A stretch of DNA of 64,000 nt, from contig CAYGPD010000011.1 of NCBI GenBank assembly GCA_964351655.1, forward strand, positions 1-64,000. Direction: 5' to 3'. The position numbers were made by a program, and so were the translations under genes. Source of the DNA: Hirschia sp964351655. Lineage in GTDB: Bacteria; Pseudomonadota; Alphaproteobacteria; Caulobacterales; Hyphomonadaceae. Shown here in pieces: positions 52,096 to 61,231 of the stretch. Within the stretch, counting starts at the first letter, position 1. Each line of letters begins with the position of its first letter. The notes below the pieces were generated by a model. The model made no database searches. It worked only from the letters and a program-made list of their open reading frames with translations, and had not been told where the DNA came from.

Positions 52096-52629
52096 ATGTT
52101 GAAATTCAAAAATGCTTTGTTTGCAGGTGTATTGGCGCTTGGAATGGCTCCCTTGGCTCATGCCCAACTGGGCAATGACCAAGGTCCGATTGAGATTACT
52201 GCGGACCGATTTGAACTAGATGACCTAAAGCAAGAGGCCATTTACGATGGCAATGTGGATGTGATTCAGGGTCAATCACGCATTCGCGCGAATAAGGTTG
52301 TTGTCAGTTACTGGGATAAGGAAGCGCAAAAAGAGCGCGCTAAATCCTCCACGGGTGCTATTGGTGCTCTTAAAGAAATTCGAGCGGATGGCGAAGTTTA
52401 TTACATTACACCTGTTGAGCGTGTGAAAGCTGAACGTGGTGTCTATAATGCTGCAAAAGAGCGCATTACACTTTCAGGCAATGTGCTTGTGACAAATGCG
52501 GATGGTGTTATTGCTGGAAGTCATCTGGTCATTGATATTCCGCGTGGGCGCTATAACATGGACGGCGGTGGACAGGGGGGACGTGTTCGTTCTGTCTTTG
52601 AAAGTGTTGAAGCGCCGACTGATCAATAA
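52096..52629 (+). CDS. lptA: LptA, periplasmic LPS transport protein
   Basis: A 177-residue secreted OstA-fold protein that forms the periplasmic LPS bridge between LptC and LptD. The ATG at 52096 is selected because a signal peptide (LKFKNALFAGVLALG, cleavage after AHA) begins there and GAGGAA lies 7-8 bases upstream; ATGs at 52048 and 52081 would add a non-signal leader. The mature part has GPIEITADRFELDD and repeated strands KVVVSYWDKEAQK and ERITLSGNVLV. It follows lptC by 70 bases. Confidence 0.93.
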   Translation: MLKFKNALFAGVLALGMAPLAHAQLGNDQGPIEITADRFELDDLKQEAIYDGNVDVIQGQSRIRANKVVVSYWDKEAQKERAKSSTGAIGALKEIRADGEVYYITPVERVKAERGVYNAAKERITLSGNVLVTNADGVIAGSHLVIDIPRGRYNMDGGGQGGRVRSVFESVEAPTDQ

Positions 52630-52693
52630 ATTAATGATGTCTGTGAAGATTTGTAGACAAGTTCTAACCTGATTTTAATGGTGTTGAGTTCTA

Positions 52694-53464
52694 ATGGACG
52701 GGCAGAAGATTATGCAACCAAGTGATGTGGGGGAAGAGGGCAAGGGTGGCCTTCGTGCGTTGAACATGGCTAAGTCCTTTAAAGGACGAAGTGTCGTGAA
52801 AGACGTGTCTCTTTCATTGAAGCGTGGTGAAATAGTCGGTCTGCTTGGGCCGAACGGGGCGGGTAAAACCACCTGTTTCTATATGATTATGGGACTCATC
52901 GCTGTGGATAACGGACGTGTGGAAATTGATGGAGAGGATGTGACAGCGTTACCGATGTACCAACGCGCACGCCTTGGCGTCGGTTACCTCCCTCAAGAAA
53001 ATTCAATTTTTCGAGGCATGACCGTTGAGCAAAACATCATGAGTGTTGCTGAGCTTACTGAAAAATCCAAAGATAAACGCCGTGAGTTGGTGGCGTCATT
53101 AATGGAAGAATTGAATGTTGCTCATCTCAAAGATCAAAGTGCAAACTCACTATCGGGTGGTGAACGCCGCCGTGTTGAGATTGCACGGGCGCTTGCGTCT
53201 CGGCCTAGTTTCATTTTGTTGGACGAACCCTTCGCCGGGATCGACCCATTAGCAGTGTCTGATATTTCAGATCTTGTGCGGTATTTGAAGCAACGCGGTT
53301 TAGGCGTGTTGATTACAGACCACCAAGTACGTGAAATGCTAGATATTGTTGATCGCGCCTCCATTATTTATGAAGGTGAAGTACTCTTTGAAGGCCAACC
53401 AGATGAAATTCTGGCCAATAAAGACGTGCGTCGGGTCTATCTCGGGGACCGGTTCGCGGCCTAG
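52694..53464 (+). CDS. lptB: LptB, LPS transport ATPase
   Basis: A 256-residue ABC ATPase that drives LPS extraction with LptF and LptG. Walker A is GPNGAGKTTCFY, the Q loop is YLPQENSIFRGMTVEQN, the signature is LSGGERRRVEIARAL and Walker B is FILLDEPFAGIDP, followed by the switch His in LITDHQVREML. The YLPQE and SIFRxxTVEEN-like segments set LptB apart from other ABC proteins. The ATG at 52694 has no strong ribosome site; a second at 52712 is possible. It ends 9 bases before rpoN. Confidence 0.96.
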   Translation: MDGQKIMQPSDVGEEGKGGLRALNMAKSFKGRSVVKDVSLSLKRGEIVGLLGPNGAGKTTCFYMIMGLIAVDNGRVEIDGEDVTALPMYQRARLGVGYLPQENSIFRGMTVEQNIMSVAELTEKSKDKRRELVASLMEELNVAHLKDQSANSLSGGERRRVEIARALASRPSFILLDEPFAGIDPLAVSDISDLVRYLKQRGLGVLITDHQVREMLDIVDRASIIYEGEVLFEGQPDEILANKDVRRVYLGDRFAA

Positions 53465-53473
53465 GGGGCTCGT

Positions 53474-54994
53474 ATGGCGATTTCACAACGTTTGCAGATG
53501 CGGCAGGGGCAATCCCTTGTTATGACGCCGCAATTGCAGCAAGCGATTAAATTGCTGCAATTATCAAATATTGAACTCGCAGAATATGTCGAGGCTGAAA
53601 TCGAAAAGAATCCGCTTATTCAAAAAGGCGACGGTTCAGAAGATACTGGCTCGAAAAATGATTCCGTAGACACATCAGATAATGGTGATTTTGATCTTGG
53701 GTCTGGTGAAGCGCAAAACAGTTTAGATGCACCTCGTGAAGATGCCTATGAGGCTGATAGTCCTTCCGAGCAAGTGCGCTCAGATGATGGAAGTGCGTCT
53801 GTTAGCGGTCCGTCTGCGTCAGTTGATTGGTCCAGCGCTGGCAAAGGTGGCGGCTCAGCTTCTGGTAGCGGCGGTGATGATTTTGATTTTGAAAGTAACC
53901 TTTGCGAAGACGTAACTTTACGCTCTCATCTTGAAGAGCAACTAAAGATGTCACATTTGCAGGGTGTAGATAAATTTATAGCCCAGCGCTTGATAGATGA
54001 ACTTGATGACGTTGGCTATATGCGCACCGAGCTTGAAGAAATTGCTCAAGCTTTAGGTACGGAAACATCTGAAATAAAACGTGTTTTAACCGTGTGCCAA
54101 GGCTTTGAGCCAACAGGCGTGTTCGCAGCTAGTTTGCAAGATTGTTTGGCAATACAGTTAAAAGAGAAAAACCGGTTTGACCCCTGCATGGCGGCAATGC
54201 TGGATAATCTTGAGATGATTGCAAAAGGCAATTTAAAAGGCCTAGCGGAAGTTTGCGGCGTAGACCGCGATGATCTCTCCGACATGTTGGCTGAATTGCG
54301 TGATTTATCTCCGCGCCCTGCAGCGGGATTTGCGGGTGATGCTGCAGCAACAGTTGTTCCGGATGTGTTTGTACGTGAATTAAGCAATGGTATGTTTGCC
54401 GTTGAATTAAATTCTGACACATTGCCTAAAGTCCTGTTGGATCGCTCCTATTATGCAGAAGTGTCTCGCGTAACACGCACGGAAGATGAAAAAGAATTTG
54501 TATCTGAGTGCCACGCAAATGCGAATTGGTTGATCAAAAGTCTGGATCAACGTGCGCGTACAATTTTGAAGGTGTCTCAGGAAATTATCCGCCAGCAAGA
54601 TGGCTTCTTTGTGCGAGGTGTTCAAGCATTGCGTCCGCTAAACTTGAAGACTGTAGCAGATGCTGTTGATATGCATGAATCGACCGTCTCGCGCGTGACG
54701 TCGAATAAATTTATGTCCACGCCGCGTGGTGTTTTTGAGCTGAAATATTTTTTCTCAGCATCTATCCCTGCTATTCGCGGTGGGGAGGCTCACTCGGCTG
54801 AAGCTGTCCGATACCGGATTAAAGCTATGATAGATGACGAGGCATCTGACGCAGTTCTTTCCGATGATCAGATTGTTGAGCGATTACGTGGGCATGGAAT
54901 TGATATTGCAAGACGTACTGTTGCTAAATATCGGGAATCTTTGCGAATTCCTTCATCAGTTGAGCGCCGTAGGATATTGGCCCGCGCATCATAA
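53474..54994 (+). CDS. rpoN: RNA polymerase sigma-54 factor
   Basis: A 506-residue sigma-54. The Gln-rich activator domain is RLQMRQGQSLVMTPQLQQAI near residue 6; an acidic, Ser-rich linker of about 90 residues follows; the core-binding domain and helix-turn-helix (TVADAVDMHESTVSRV) come next; the C-terminal RpoN box ARRTVAKYRESL recognises the -24 element. In this group sigma-54 controls flagellar and nitrogen genes. GGGGG precedes the ATG by 6 bases. It follows lptB directly. The block with hpf and ptsN downstream is the standard arrangement. Confidence 0.97.
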   Translation: MAISQRLQMRQGQSLVMTPQLQQAIKLLQLSNIELAEYVEAEIEKNPLIQKGDGSEDTGSKNDSVDTSDNGDFDLGSGEAQNSLDAPREDAYEADSPSEQVRSDDGSASVSGPSASVDWSSAGKGGGSASGSGGDDFDFESNLCEDVTLRSHLEEQLKMSHLQGVDKFIAQRLIDELDDVGYMRTELEEIAQALGTETSEIKRVLTVCQGFEPTGVFAASLQDCLAIQLKEKNRFDPCMAAMLDNLEMIAKGNLKGLAEVCGVDRDDLSDMLAELRDLSPRPAAGFAGDAAATVVPDVFVRELSNGMFAVELNSDTLPKVLLDRSYYAEVSRVTRTEDEKEFVSECHANANWLIKSLDQRARTILKVSQEIIRQQDGFFVRGVQALRPLNLKTVADAVDMHESTVSRVTSNKFMSTPRGVFELKYFFSASIPAIRGGEAHSAEAVRYRIKAMIDDEASDAVLSDDQIVERLRGHGIDIARRTVAKYRESLRIPSSVERRRILARAS

Positions 54995-55034
54995 TGTGCT
55001 TCACTATCTAAACTGAGACGGGCTGGTCATCCTG

Positions 55035-55077
55035 TGCTGTCTTAATAGGACAGCATATAAATGATGGCTTTCAGCCT
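55035..55077 (+). other. two stem-loops between rpoN and hpf
   Basis: TGCTGTC and GACAGCA form a perfect 7-base stem with a 7-base loop at 55035-55055, and GGCT/AGCC forms a small stem near 55067-55077. With the terminator-like hairpin just after them they make a structured 115-base gap between the genes. Confidence 0.45.
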
Positions 55078-55084
55078 CAGGGGA

Positions 55085-55113
55085 GTCTGACGATGTTCGT
55101 CAGACAAGTTTTT
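55085..55113 (+). terminator. terminator-like hairpin before hpf
   Basis: GTCTGACG and CGTCAGAC form a perfect 8-base stem with a 5-base loop, then AAGTTTTT. It may end part of the rpoN transcript while leaving some readthrough to hpf, or shape the hpf leader. Confidence 0.6.
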
Positions 55114-55133
55114 CGTATTATTGGAGACCCCAC

Positions 55134-55709
55134 ATGCAAATTGAAATCGCTGGAAAACAAATCAGCTTGGGTGATGCACTAAAAGAGCGCATTGCTGCAG
55201 GTCTTGAAGGAAGTGTATCCAAATACTTCGATCGCGCGGGTGAAGCATCAGTAGTTGTTTCAAAACCTAGCCGAAACTTTGAAGTTGATTGTTCGGTTCA
55301 CTTACCCTCCGGTGTAACTTTGCAGGCTCATGGTGAAGGCGTTGATGCGCATTCTGCTTTTGAGGCAGCTTTGGAGAAGATCGAAAAACGGGTGAGGCGC
55401 TATCACAGACGCCTAAAAGATCACCACAAAAACAATAAGGATAGTTTGCCAGCAGAAGCGATGATGGAACGCATTATTGTTTCTCAAGATGAAGATGATG
55501 ATGAGTCAATTACGCTTGGATCAGCGCCAGCTATTATCGCTGAATCAAATACCAAGCTTAAAACGATGACGGTTTCTATGGCGGTTATGCAGCTAGAACT
55601 CACTGATTCTCCAGCAATTATGTTCCGAAATGCTTCGCATGGATCATTGAATATGGTGTTTCGTCGAAACGATGGAAATGTCGGCTGGGTTGATCCCGGC
55701 GCGTCATAG
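55134..55709 (+). CDS. hpf: long-form ribosome hibernation promoting factor
   Basis: A 191-residue protein that pairs 70S ribosomes into inactive 100S dimers in slow growth. The N-terminal S30AE domain (residues 1-100) reads MQIEIAGKQISLGDALKERI, with basic residues in KIEKRVRRYHRRLKDHHK; the C-terminal dimerisation domain (about 135-191) ends MFRNASHGSLNMVFRRNDGN. The length and two-domain plan mark it as the long form rather than the short YfiA or Hpf. GGAG lies 7 bases before the ATG. It stands between rpoN and ptsN as in many Proteobacteria. Confidence 0.94.
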   Translation: MQIEIAGKQISLGDALKERIAAGLEGSVSKYFDRAGEASVVVSKPSRNFEVDCSVHLPSGVTLQAHGEGVDAHSAFEAALEKIEKRVRRYHRRLKDHHKNNKDSLPAEAMMERIIVSQDEDDDESITLGSAPAIIAESNTKLKTMTVSMAVMQLELTDSPAIMFRNASHGSLNMVFRRNDGNVGWVDPGAS

Positions 55710-55769
55710 CTATAACTGGTACTCAAAATGCCATAGTTGCTGACAATTAAAGACGAGAAAATATCTGAT

Positions 55770-56243
55770 ATGACTGACATTCTGGACTTGCTTCGTCCTG
55801 AAACAATTTCGCCGCGGGCGAAATGGGGCAGCCGAAAGCTCGCTATTTCTGAGTTGTCAGAGATGATCGCAAAAGCATTAAATCTTGATGCGAATGAAAT
55901 TTTCTCGGCGGTAATGGAGCGAGAGCGTCTTGGGTCCACAGGTGTGGGTGAGGGAGTTGCAATCCCTCACGCACGCATTTCTGGTCTAACAGAGCCGGTA
56001 GGCGCATTTGCACGCCTTGAAGATCCTGTGGATTTTGAGGCAATTGATGAACGCGATTGTGACCTCATCTTTTTGCTTTTGGCACCAAAGGAATCTGGCG
56101 TGGATCATTTGAGGGCGTTAGCAAAGGTATCTCGCGTGATGCGGCAGGATAAATTGCGTGATGATCTGCGAAAAGCACTGTCTGTTGATGCTGTATTAGT
56201 TGCGTTTACACAAGCATCTAATCCAGAAACGACCGCTGCTTAA
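55770..56243 (+). CDS. ptsN: PTS nitrogen regulatory EIIA (PtsN)
   Basis: A 157-residue EIIA-Ntr. The active-site His67 lies in GEGVAIPHARI, and FLLLAPKESGVDHLRALAKVSR is the second family block. It takes phosphate from NPr or HPr and affects potassium uptake, sigma-54 targets and stress responses in relatives. The ATG at 55770 is preferred over a longer frame from 55737 because it gives the usual N-terminus (MTDILDLLRPE). It is the last gene of the rpoN block. Confidence 0.94.
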   Translation: MTDILDLLRPETISPRAKWGSRKLAISELSEMIAKALNLDANEIFSAVMERERLGSTGVGEGVAIPHARISGLTEPVGAFARLEDPVDFEAIDERDCDLIFLLLAPKESGVDHLRALAKVSRVMRQDKLRDDLRKALSVDAVLVAFTQASNPETTAA

Positions 56244-56363
56244 AGGCGTAAATACTTGCATGAAATTCGGATCACCTGCGTTAAATATAACTCAGGTGTT
56301 TTGGCATGTTTGTAATTCTTAAATGCTCAGCTAGATTGCCAACTCGAGGTGAGGAACCAGCAC

Positions 56364-57149
56364 ATGAATGATGAATATATACTGGCTGAGATTGAGTCGG
56401 CTGATCGCGCATTGAGTGAAGCATTTGTTCGCCGATTACGGGCTATAAGTGCCCTCAAGGAAGCGCGAGAGGTTGATGAGAATGTGATCTCGGCCGACCT
56501 TGCTGCTGATGCGGCACTCATTCGTCGCCTCATTGAAGAAGCGCCAGAGGATGTCTCTATTGATGCGGTTGCTCGTTTTTGTCGTGCATTCATTGGAGAG
56601 TGTGTCGTGTATCAGGGGGTGAAAGCAGTGCGCTATGCTGGGGGTGATGAAGCGCGCCTTGTAGACGCAGCGCGTGGTTTCTTCGGGTATGCAGCAAAGA
56701 TGACCCGAGCGGCTGATCCTCGCGAAGCTTTGGAAGCTGTTGCAGAAGAGCCTGGTGTTGTGGCGTGTCTACCGTGGCCGGAGTTGGCAGGAGGTGGACA
56801 ATGGTGGCCTATGATGAATGAAAGTCGATTTGCGGGGCTTAAGATTTTATCAGGTTGGCCAAACCTGCCAGGTGAAAGTCCACCACCGATGGAAACAGCG
56901 ATTGTAGCTAGAAAATCTCTTTCACCGTCGGGATCAGATGATATGTATGCGATTGCGCACGATGATATCCATGATGCAAACCGCTTATTGCGCCAAATTG
57001 AACTACCAGGTGAAGTGGTTGCGCGCGTGAGATCGCTCGCATTGATAAAGCTATCAGGTTACGTCATGGAAGATGATTCAAGGATAATTGAAGCACGTAA
57101 TGCTGGACTAGAAGGCTTTCGGATTATAGGTGTGTTGCCGCGACCTTAA
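56364..57149 (+). CDS. chorismate mutase-domain protein
   Basis: A 261-residue protein. The first 95 residues form a type-II (AroQ) chorismate mutase fold: IESADRALSEAFVRRLRAIS with the conserved Arg and Lys region, then ADLAADAALIRRL. The rest, about 165 residues, has no domain that I recognise. Position next to an aromatic/histidinol-phosphate aminotransferase and prephenate dehydrogenase indicates tyrosine and phenylalanine synthesis, conversion of chorismate to prephenate. The ATG at 56364 follows GAGG at moderate distance; a GTG at 56349 is also open. Confidence 0.83.
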   Translation: MNDEYILAEIESADRALSEAFVRRLRAISALKEAREVDENVISADLAADAALIRRLIEEAPEDVSIDAVARFCRAFIGECVVYQGVKAVRYAGGDEARLVDAARGFFGYAAKMTRAADPREALEAVAEEPGVVACLPWPELAGGGQWWPMMNESRFAGLKILSGWPNLPGESPPPMETAIVARKSLSPSGSDDMYAIAHDDIHDANRLLRQIELPGEVVARVRSLALIKLSGYVMEDDSRIIEARNAGLEGFRIIGVLPRP

Positions 57150-57221
57150 CGTGGATGGTAGGAAACGCCAATTCATGCGATGGAAGCATCGATCCCATAA
57201 GCCTTTCTGAAAGCAATTAAG

Positions 57222-58325
57222 ATGACAGACAAGCCACGTCCTCAGGCATTAGCGCAAGTTATGGAAATTTCACCATACGTGCCAGGACATGCACCAACAA
57301 AAGTGTCTGGTCCGTCATTCAAGCTTGCGTCAAATGAAAACCCATTAGGAGCTTCACCTGCTGCGATGCAGGCGGTTGTGGATGTATCTTCAAATCTAGA
57401 AACCTACCCTGATGGAAGTGCTACTGCTTTGCGCGCTGCGATAGCTAAGCGGTATGGGCTGGATGCAAACCGAATTATTTGTGGTGCTGGTTCTGATGAA
57501 ATTTTCCAAATGCTTGCAAAGGCATATTTGGAAAAAGGTGACGAAATAATACAAACAACGCATGGCTTTCTCGTGTATCACCTTGTAGCCCAACAATCGG
57601 GGGCATTGACTGTGGTTGCGCCAGAAACGCAATTGCGTACTGATGTCGACGCAATATTGGAGCGTGTGACAGCGAAGACTAAAATAGTGTTTATCGCCAA
57701 CCCCAATAATCCTACAGGTACATATATATCGTTTGAAGACGTGCGCCGTTTGCACGCGGGATTGCCGAGCAATGTATTGCTCGTATTGGACGCTGCGTAT
57801 GCTGAGTATGTACGTGCGAATGATTACTCATCAGGGATTGAACTTGTATCTGAGTTCGAGAATGTAATTATGACGCGCACTTTTTCAAAAATATATGGAT
57901 TAGCGGCGCTTCGCCTAGGCTGGGGATATGCGCCAGCACACGTGATTGATGCGCTGCACCGCGTTCGTGGTCCCTTCAACGTATCCGAAACCGCTCAGCG
58001 TGCGGGAGTTGCTGCGATTCAGGATCAAGCATTTATTGAGCGTTCTCTGAAATTAAATGATGAGCAACGTGAGCGCCTAACTGATGGACTTGAAGATTTA
58101 GGTCTTGCGCCAGTACCAAGTGTTGCTAACTTCGTGCTAGTGAATTTTCCAGAAAACATAGGAAAAACAGCGCCGGAAGCTGCTAAATACCTTGACGAGC
58201 ATGGTGTATCGGTTCGGATGATGGCGGCATATAAATTGCCCGATTGTTTACGAATTTCAGTCGGCAGCGCAGAGAGTGTAGATGCTGTCCTTGGCCATTT
58301 AGCAGATTTTTTGAAGACATCATGA
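57222..58325 (+). CDS. hisC: histidinol-phosphate / aromatic aminotransferase
   Basis: A 367-residue fold-type I PLP enzyme. The active-site Lys is in MTRTFSKIYGLAALRLGWG; the substrate-side block KLASNENPLGASPAA and NPNNPTGTY are typical of HisC. HisC-like enzymes in such operons often serve tyrosine and phenylalanine synthesis. The next gene starts inside its stop codon (ATGA overlap). The chorismate mutase gene ends 72 bases upstream. Which of the two roles dominates cannot be told from sequence alone. Confidence 0.9.
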   Translation: MTDKPRPQALAQVMEISPYVPGHAPTKVSGPSFKLASNENPLGASPAAMQAVVDVSSNLETYPDGSATALRAAIAKRYGLDANRIICGAGSDEIFQMLAKAYLEKGDEIIQTTHGFLVYHLVAQQSGALTVVAPETQLRTDVDAILERVTAKTKIVFIANPNNPTGTYISFEDVRRLHAGLPSNVLLVLDAAYAEYVRANDYSSGIELVSEFENVIMTRTFSKIYGLAALRLGWGYAPAHVIDALHRVRGPFNVSETAQRAGVAAIQDQAFIERSLKLNDEQRERLTDGLEDLGLAPVPSVANFVLVNFPENIGKTAPEAAKYLDEHGVSVRMMAAYKLPDCLRISVGSAESVDAVLGHLADFLKTS

Positions 58326-59290
58326 TAGACCGATTAGAGACGCATATCTTTGAATCTGTTGCTATATTGGGAGCAGGTCTGATTGGATCATCCATTGCGC
58401 GTGCGTGTGAGGCGAGTGGGGCTGCAAAAACTGTACGCATTTATGATGCCAGTAAGGATGTACGTGAGCGTGCAAAAAAAATTGCTCTTGGCAATATTTG
58501 TGAGACTGTAGAAGAAGCGTGCACGGATGCAGATCTGGTTATTTTATGTACTCCGGTAGGGATGATTGAGACGGCTGCTAAGGCTGCGTCCCCTTACATG
58601 AAGGCAGGTGCAATCTTATCTGATGTGGGGTCGGTTAAGGCCAGCGCCTTGCGTGATATGCTTGCGGCTGCTCCATCTCATGTACATGTTATTGCGGGGC
58701 ACCCCATTGCGGGTACAGAGCATTCTGGACCAGATGCTGGGTTTGCAAAATTATTTTCCGGACGTTGGTGTATTTTGACTCCTTTGGAAGATCAGGACGA
58801 AGCGTACCAACAAGCAACTGCGAAGCTTTCATCCTTTTGGGAAGGGTTTGGGTCTACAGTCGAACTTATGACGGCCAAACGTCATGATTTAGTATTAGCT
58901 ATCACAAGCCACCTTCCACACCTTATTGCTTACAATATTTGCGCGACAGCTGAAGATATGGAGCAAGTCACCGAAGGGGAAGTCGTGAAATTTTCCGCAG
59001 GTGGTTTTCGTGACTTTACACGAATTGCCGCGTCTGATCCGACGATGTGGCGGGATGTATTTTTGAACAATAAGGAAGCTGTGTTAGAAACACTGGGACG
59101 CTTCACGGAGGATTTGGCGGCTTTGCAGCGTGCAATTCGTTGGTCCGATGGAGATCAATTGTTTGAATTGTTTACGCGTGCACGCTCCATTCGTAAATCA
59201 GTTATTGAAGCTGGGCAGGATACTGCAGCACCAAACTTTGGTCGCCGCAATCAGGAAGATGATACACCTGCTGAGCAACTGTCGAGCTAA
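58322..59290 (+). CDS. prephenate/arogenate dehydrogenase (TyrC/TyrA type)
   Basis: A 322-residue NAD-dependent enzyme for the last step of tyrosine synthesis. The nucleotide motif VAILGAGLIGSSIARACE is near residue 15, with SDVGSVKASALRDML, VIAGHPIAGTEHSGPDAG and HDLVLAITSHLPHLIAYNI as further marks of the family, the latter containing active-site His residues. The start at 58322 overlaps the hisC stop by 4 bases, so the pair is coupled; the frame open from 58244 lies inside hisC. Its 3' end overlaps the convergent DUF2125 gene by 4 bases. Confidence 0.93.
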   Translation: MIDRLETHIFESVAILGAGLIGSSIARACEASGAAKTVRIYDASKDVRERAKKIALGNICETVEEACTDADLVILCTPVGMIETAAKAASPYMKAGAILSDVGSVKASALRDMLAAAPSHVHVIAGHPIAGTEHSGPDAGFAKLFSGRWCILTPLEDQDEAYQQATAKLSSFWEGFGSTVELMTAKRHDLVLAITSHLPHLIAYNICATAEDMEQVTEGEVVKFSAGGFRDFTRIAASDPTMWRDVFLNNKEAVLETLGRFTEDLAALQRAIRWSDGDQLFELFTRARSIRKSVIEAGQDTAAPNFGRRNQEDDTPAEQLSS

Positions 59291-60336
59291 TAGAGCGGTT
59301 CCAATTCAGCGACGTCTTTAAACAAGATTTTGACTTTGCCCTGACTAAAGGTGATGGGCAGATATGCATCATCCGACTGCATCATTCCTTCTGCAACAGT
59401 GAGCGCTGTATTTGCGTCCTCATCGAGCTTGCCAGCTTGGTTCAAGGCAGATCGCAATTCTGGTATATTTTCTAGTCGGACATTTAATAGGCCAGACGGC
59501 TTGTGCGCGCTATCAACCTTTATACCTTCGGTTTTCGCTTTTACTTCAAGGGGCCCCCATTTAAACTGGGTAATAGGGGATGTAAGCGCCGGATCAAATT
59601 GCGCGATCATGAGGTCTGCGGGTCCACCTTGTTGGAGTAATTTCATGCCTTGTTTAATGGCTATTGGTGCGGAAAGCGGACCAATGTCGGTCCCTAAAAA
59701 TTCTGCATCAGGTATTGGTGAGGATAGGTTTAGCCTATCAAACCCAACTAAAAGGCGCATGTCGTCTGCGTTGTCTGGCATTGGTGACATATGAAAATGA
59801 GGATTTGTTAGCGACAGATTTTCTTCTTTCGATCCGTCGGAAGCCATTGCAACTGCTTGAACGGACTTTGAGACGATAGAAAGGCGTTTAATGATATTCT
59901 TGCTGTGGCTATAAGATGCTGCAAAGTCGTCCATATTGGCAGTATATGTCATGCTATTGATATGATCAGTTGCGATGTGTTGACCCGGTGCATAGGCGAT
60001 ATAATGATTGTAATTATAAGACTGCATGACAATCTGAAGTCGGTCTGTTGACCATGTCCATTGGCGGTCTGGTGTCGTCACATATGGACGATTGATGTCA
60101 AGTTCAAAACGATATGGAAAGCCTGATATTTCAACGCCTTGATGTTGAATTTGATAGCCCAGCGTTTGCTGCTCTTCCATCCAGTTCAGTACACCTTTTT
60201 TGATCTGATTGGACGCTATAAACCAATAGACCGTGTACAGAATGATCGCTAGAAAAAATGTTCCAAAAACAATGATGAGATAATTGGGAGATTTCTTCTT
60301 GCCAGACGAAGTGGAAGCTTGTTGAGGGGCGTGCAT
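59287..60336 (-). CDS. DUF2125 family membrane-anchored protein
   Basis: A 349-residue protein with an N-terminal helix (about residues 20-42, NYLIIVFGTFFLAIILYTVYW) and a large periplasmic domain. The DUF2125 pattern is visible: YQIQHQGVEISGFPYRFELD, then beta-rich segments such as GPLEVKAKTEG. Function is unknown; the fold may relate to AsmA-like or lipid-binding beta proteins. The start at 60336 is one base after the end of plsC (minus strand), so it is likely co-transcribed with it; a longer frame to 60420 lies inside plsC. Confidence 0.85.
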   Translation of the reverse strand: MHAPQQASTSSGKKKSPNYLIIVFGTFFLAIILYTVYWFIASNQIKKGVLNWMEEQQTLGYQIQHQGVEISGFPYRFELDINRPYVTTPDRQWTWSTDRLQIVMQSYNYNHYIAYAPGQHIATDHINSMTYTANMDDFAASYSHSKNIIKRLSIVSKSVQAVAMASDGSKEENLSLTNPHFHMSPMPDNADDMRLLVGFDRLNLSSPIPDAEFLGTDIGPLSAPIAIKQGMKLLQQGGPADLMIAQFDPALTSPITQFKWGPLEVKAKTEGIKVDSAHKPSGLLNVRLENIPELRSALNQAGKLDEDANTALTVAEGMMQSDDAYLPITFSQGKVKILFKDVAELEPLY

Positions 60337-60337
60337 G

Positions 60338-61096
60338 TTAGGCTGGCTCTTCTTGAACTGGAAGGGGGGTCGTTTTGTAGAAGTCGCTTTGGGCAATAAG
60401 TATATTGCTTGCAGGTTCAATAGCCGATTGCAAGCGGGTCATGAATTCTTTGCGAGGCAATCCCGCTTCAATTGGAGGAAGAATATTAATGACGACCGTG
60501 CCTGGTTTGCGCAGGAAGCTTTTACGTGGCCAAACATGCCCTGTCAGCAACGCAACAGGTACACATGGTTGGTTTAACTCCTTATACATTGCATAAACGC
60601 CGGATTTATAGTCAGGCTCAGCGCCCGGAGTTTGGCGCGTTCCTTCAGGGAATATAAATATATGACGCCCTTTATCAGCTTCCACTTTTGCTCGTGCCAA
60701 CATTTTTTTGAGAGTTTTCACATATCCACCGCGATCAATAGGGATCATACGAGCTTTCCAACCATACCAGCCTAGGAATGGGTAGAAAAATAATTCTCTC
60801 TTCAGTACGAATGCAGGATTATTCGCATAGATAAATGGCATCAAAATATCATAAGTGCTTTGATGTTTAGACGCGATTAGGCAGGCCCCATCTGGAATGT
60901 TTTCGGTCCCGTGAATTTCTGTTTTGATGTTACAGATCCAACGCAAACCAAAACGCGTGGACCGCGCCCACATTTGCGCGCCCAAAATTGATGCTTTTGC
61001 GGGTAATAGGAAAGCCGGAAGGAAAACAATACCCCAAAACCCCAAAGTTAGATTGAACCATGCGAAAAAAACAAAGGATCGGATCCAAGTGATCAT
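60338..61096 (-). CDS. plsC: 1-acyl-sn-glycerol-3-phosphate acyltransferase
   Basis: A 252-residue membrane-associated enzyme that adds the second acyl chain to make phosphatidic acid. The catalytic HX4D motif is HQSTYD within LIASKHQSTYDILM; the substrate block is FIFPEGTRQTPG; RMIPIDRGGYVKTL and VPVALLTGHVWP are further family blocks. An N-terminal helix (about residues 5-27) anchors it. The ATG at 61096 is the only good start. It is followed by the DUF2125 gene. Confidence 0.95.
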   Translation of the reverse strand: MITWIRSFVFFAWFNLTLGFWGIVFLPAFLLPAKASILGAQMWARSTRFGLRWICNIKTEIHGTENIPDGACLIASKHQSTYDILMPFIYANNPAFVLKRELFFYPFLGWYGWKARMIPIDRGGYVKTLKKMLARAKVEADKGRHIFIFPEGTRQTPGAEPDYKSGVYAMYKELNQPCVPVALLTGHVWPRKSFLRKPGTVVINILPPIEAGLPRKEFMTRLQSAIEPASNILIAQSDFYKTTPLPVQEEPA

Positions 61097-61231
61097 ATGG
61101 GGTGTCTTTCGTAGGTTAAATTACAGGGGAAAAACTTTGCTATGTGGTCGGAGCGCTTTAAAAGCACAAACCTATCTGCTTATTGAGTATTGCTGCTAGG
61201 CCCTCTTGGCAAGCGTATCTTAGCGGTATGG
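61097..61231. other. intergenic gap between plsC and ydcF-like gene
   Basis: A 135-base gap between two genes of the same strand. I see no terminator or RNA gene; a small inverted word AGCGCTTTAAAAGC lies near 61152. It probably contains the plsC promoter. Confidence 0.4.
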
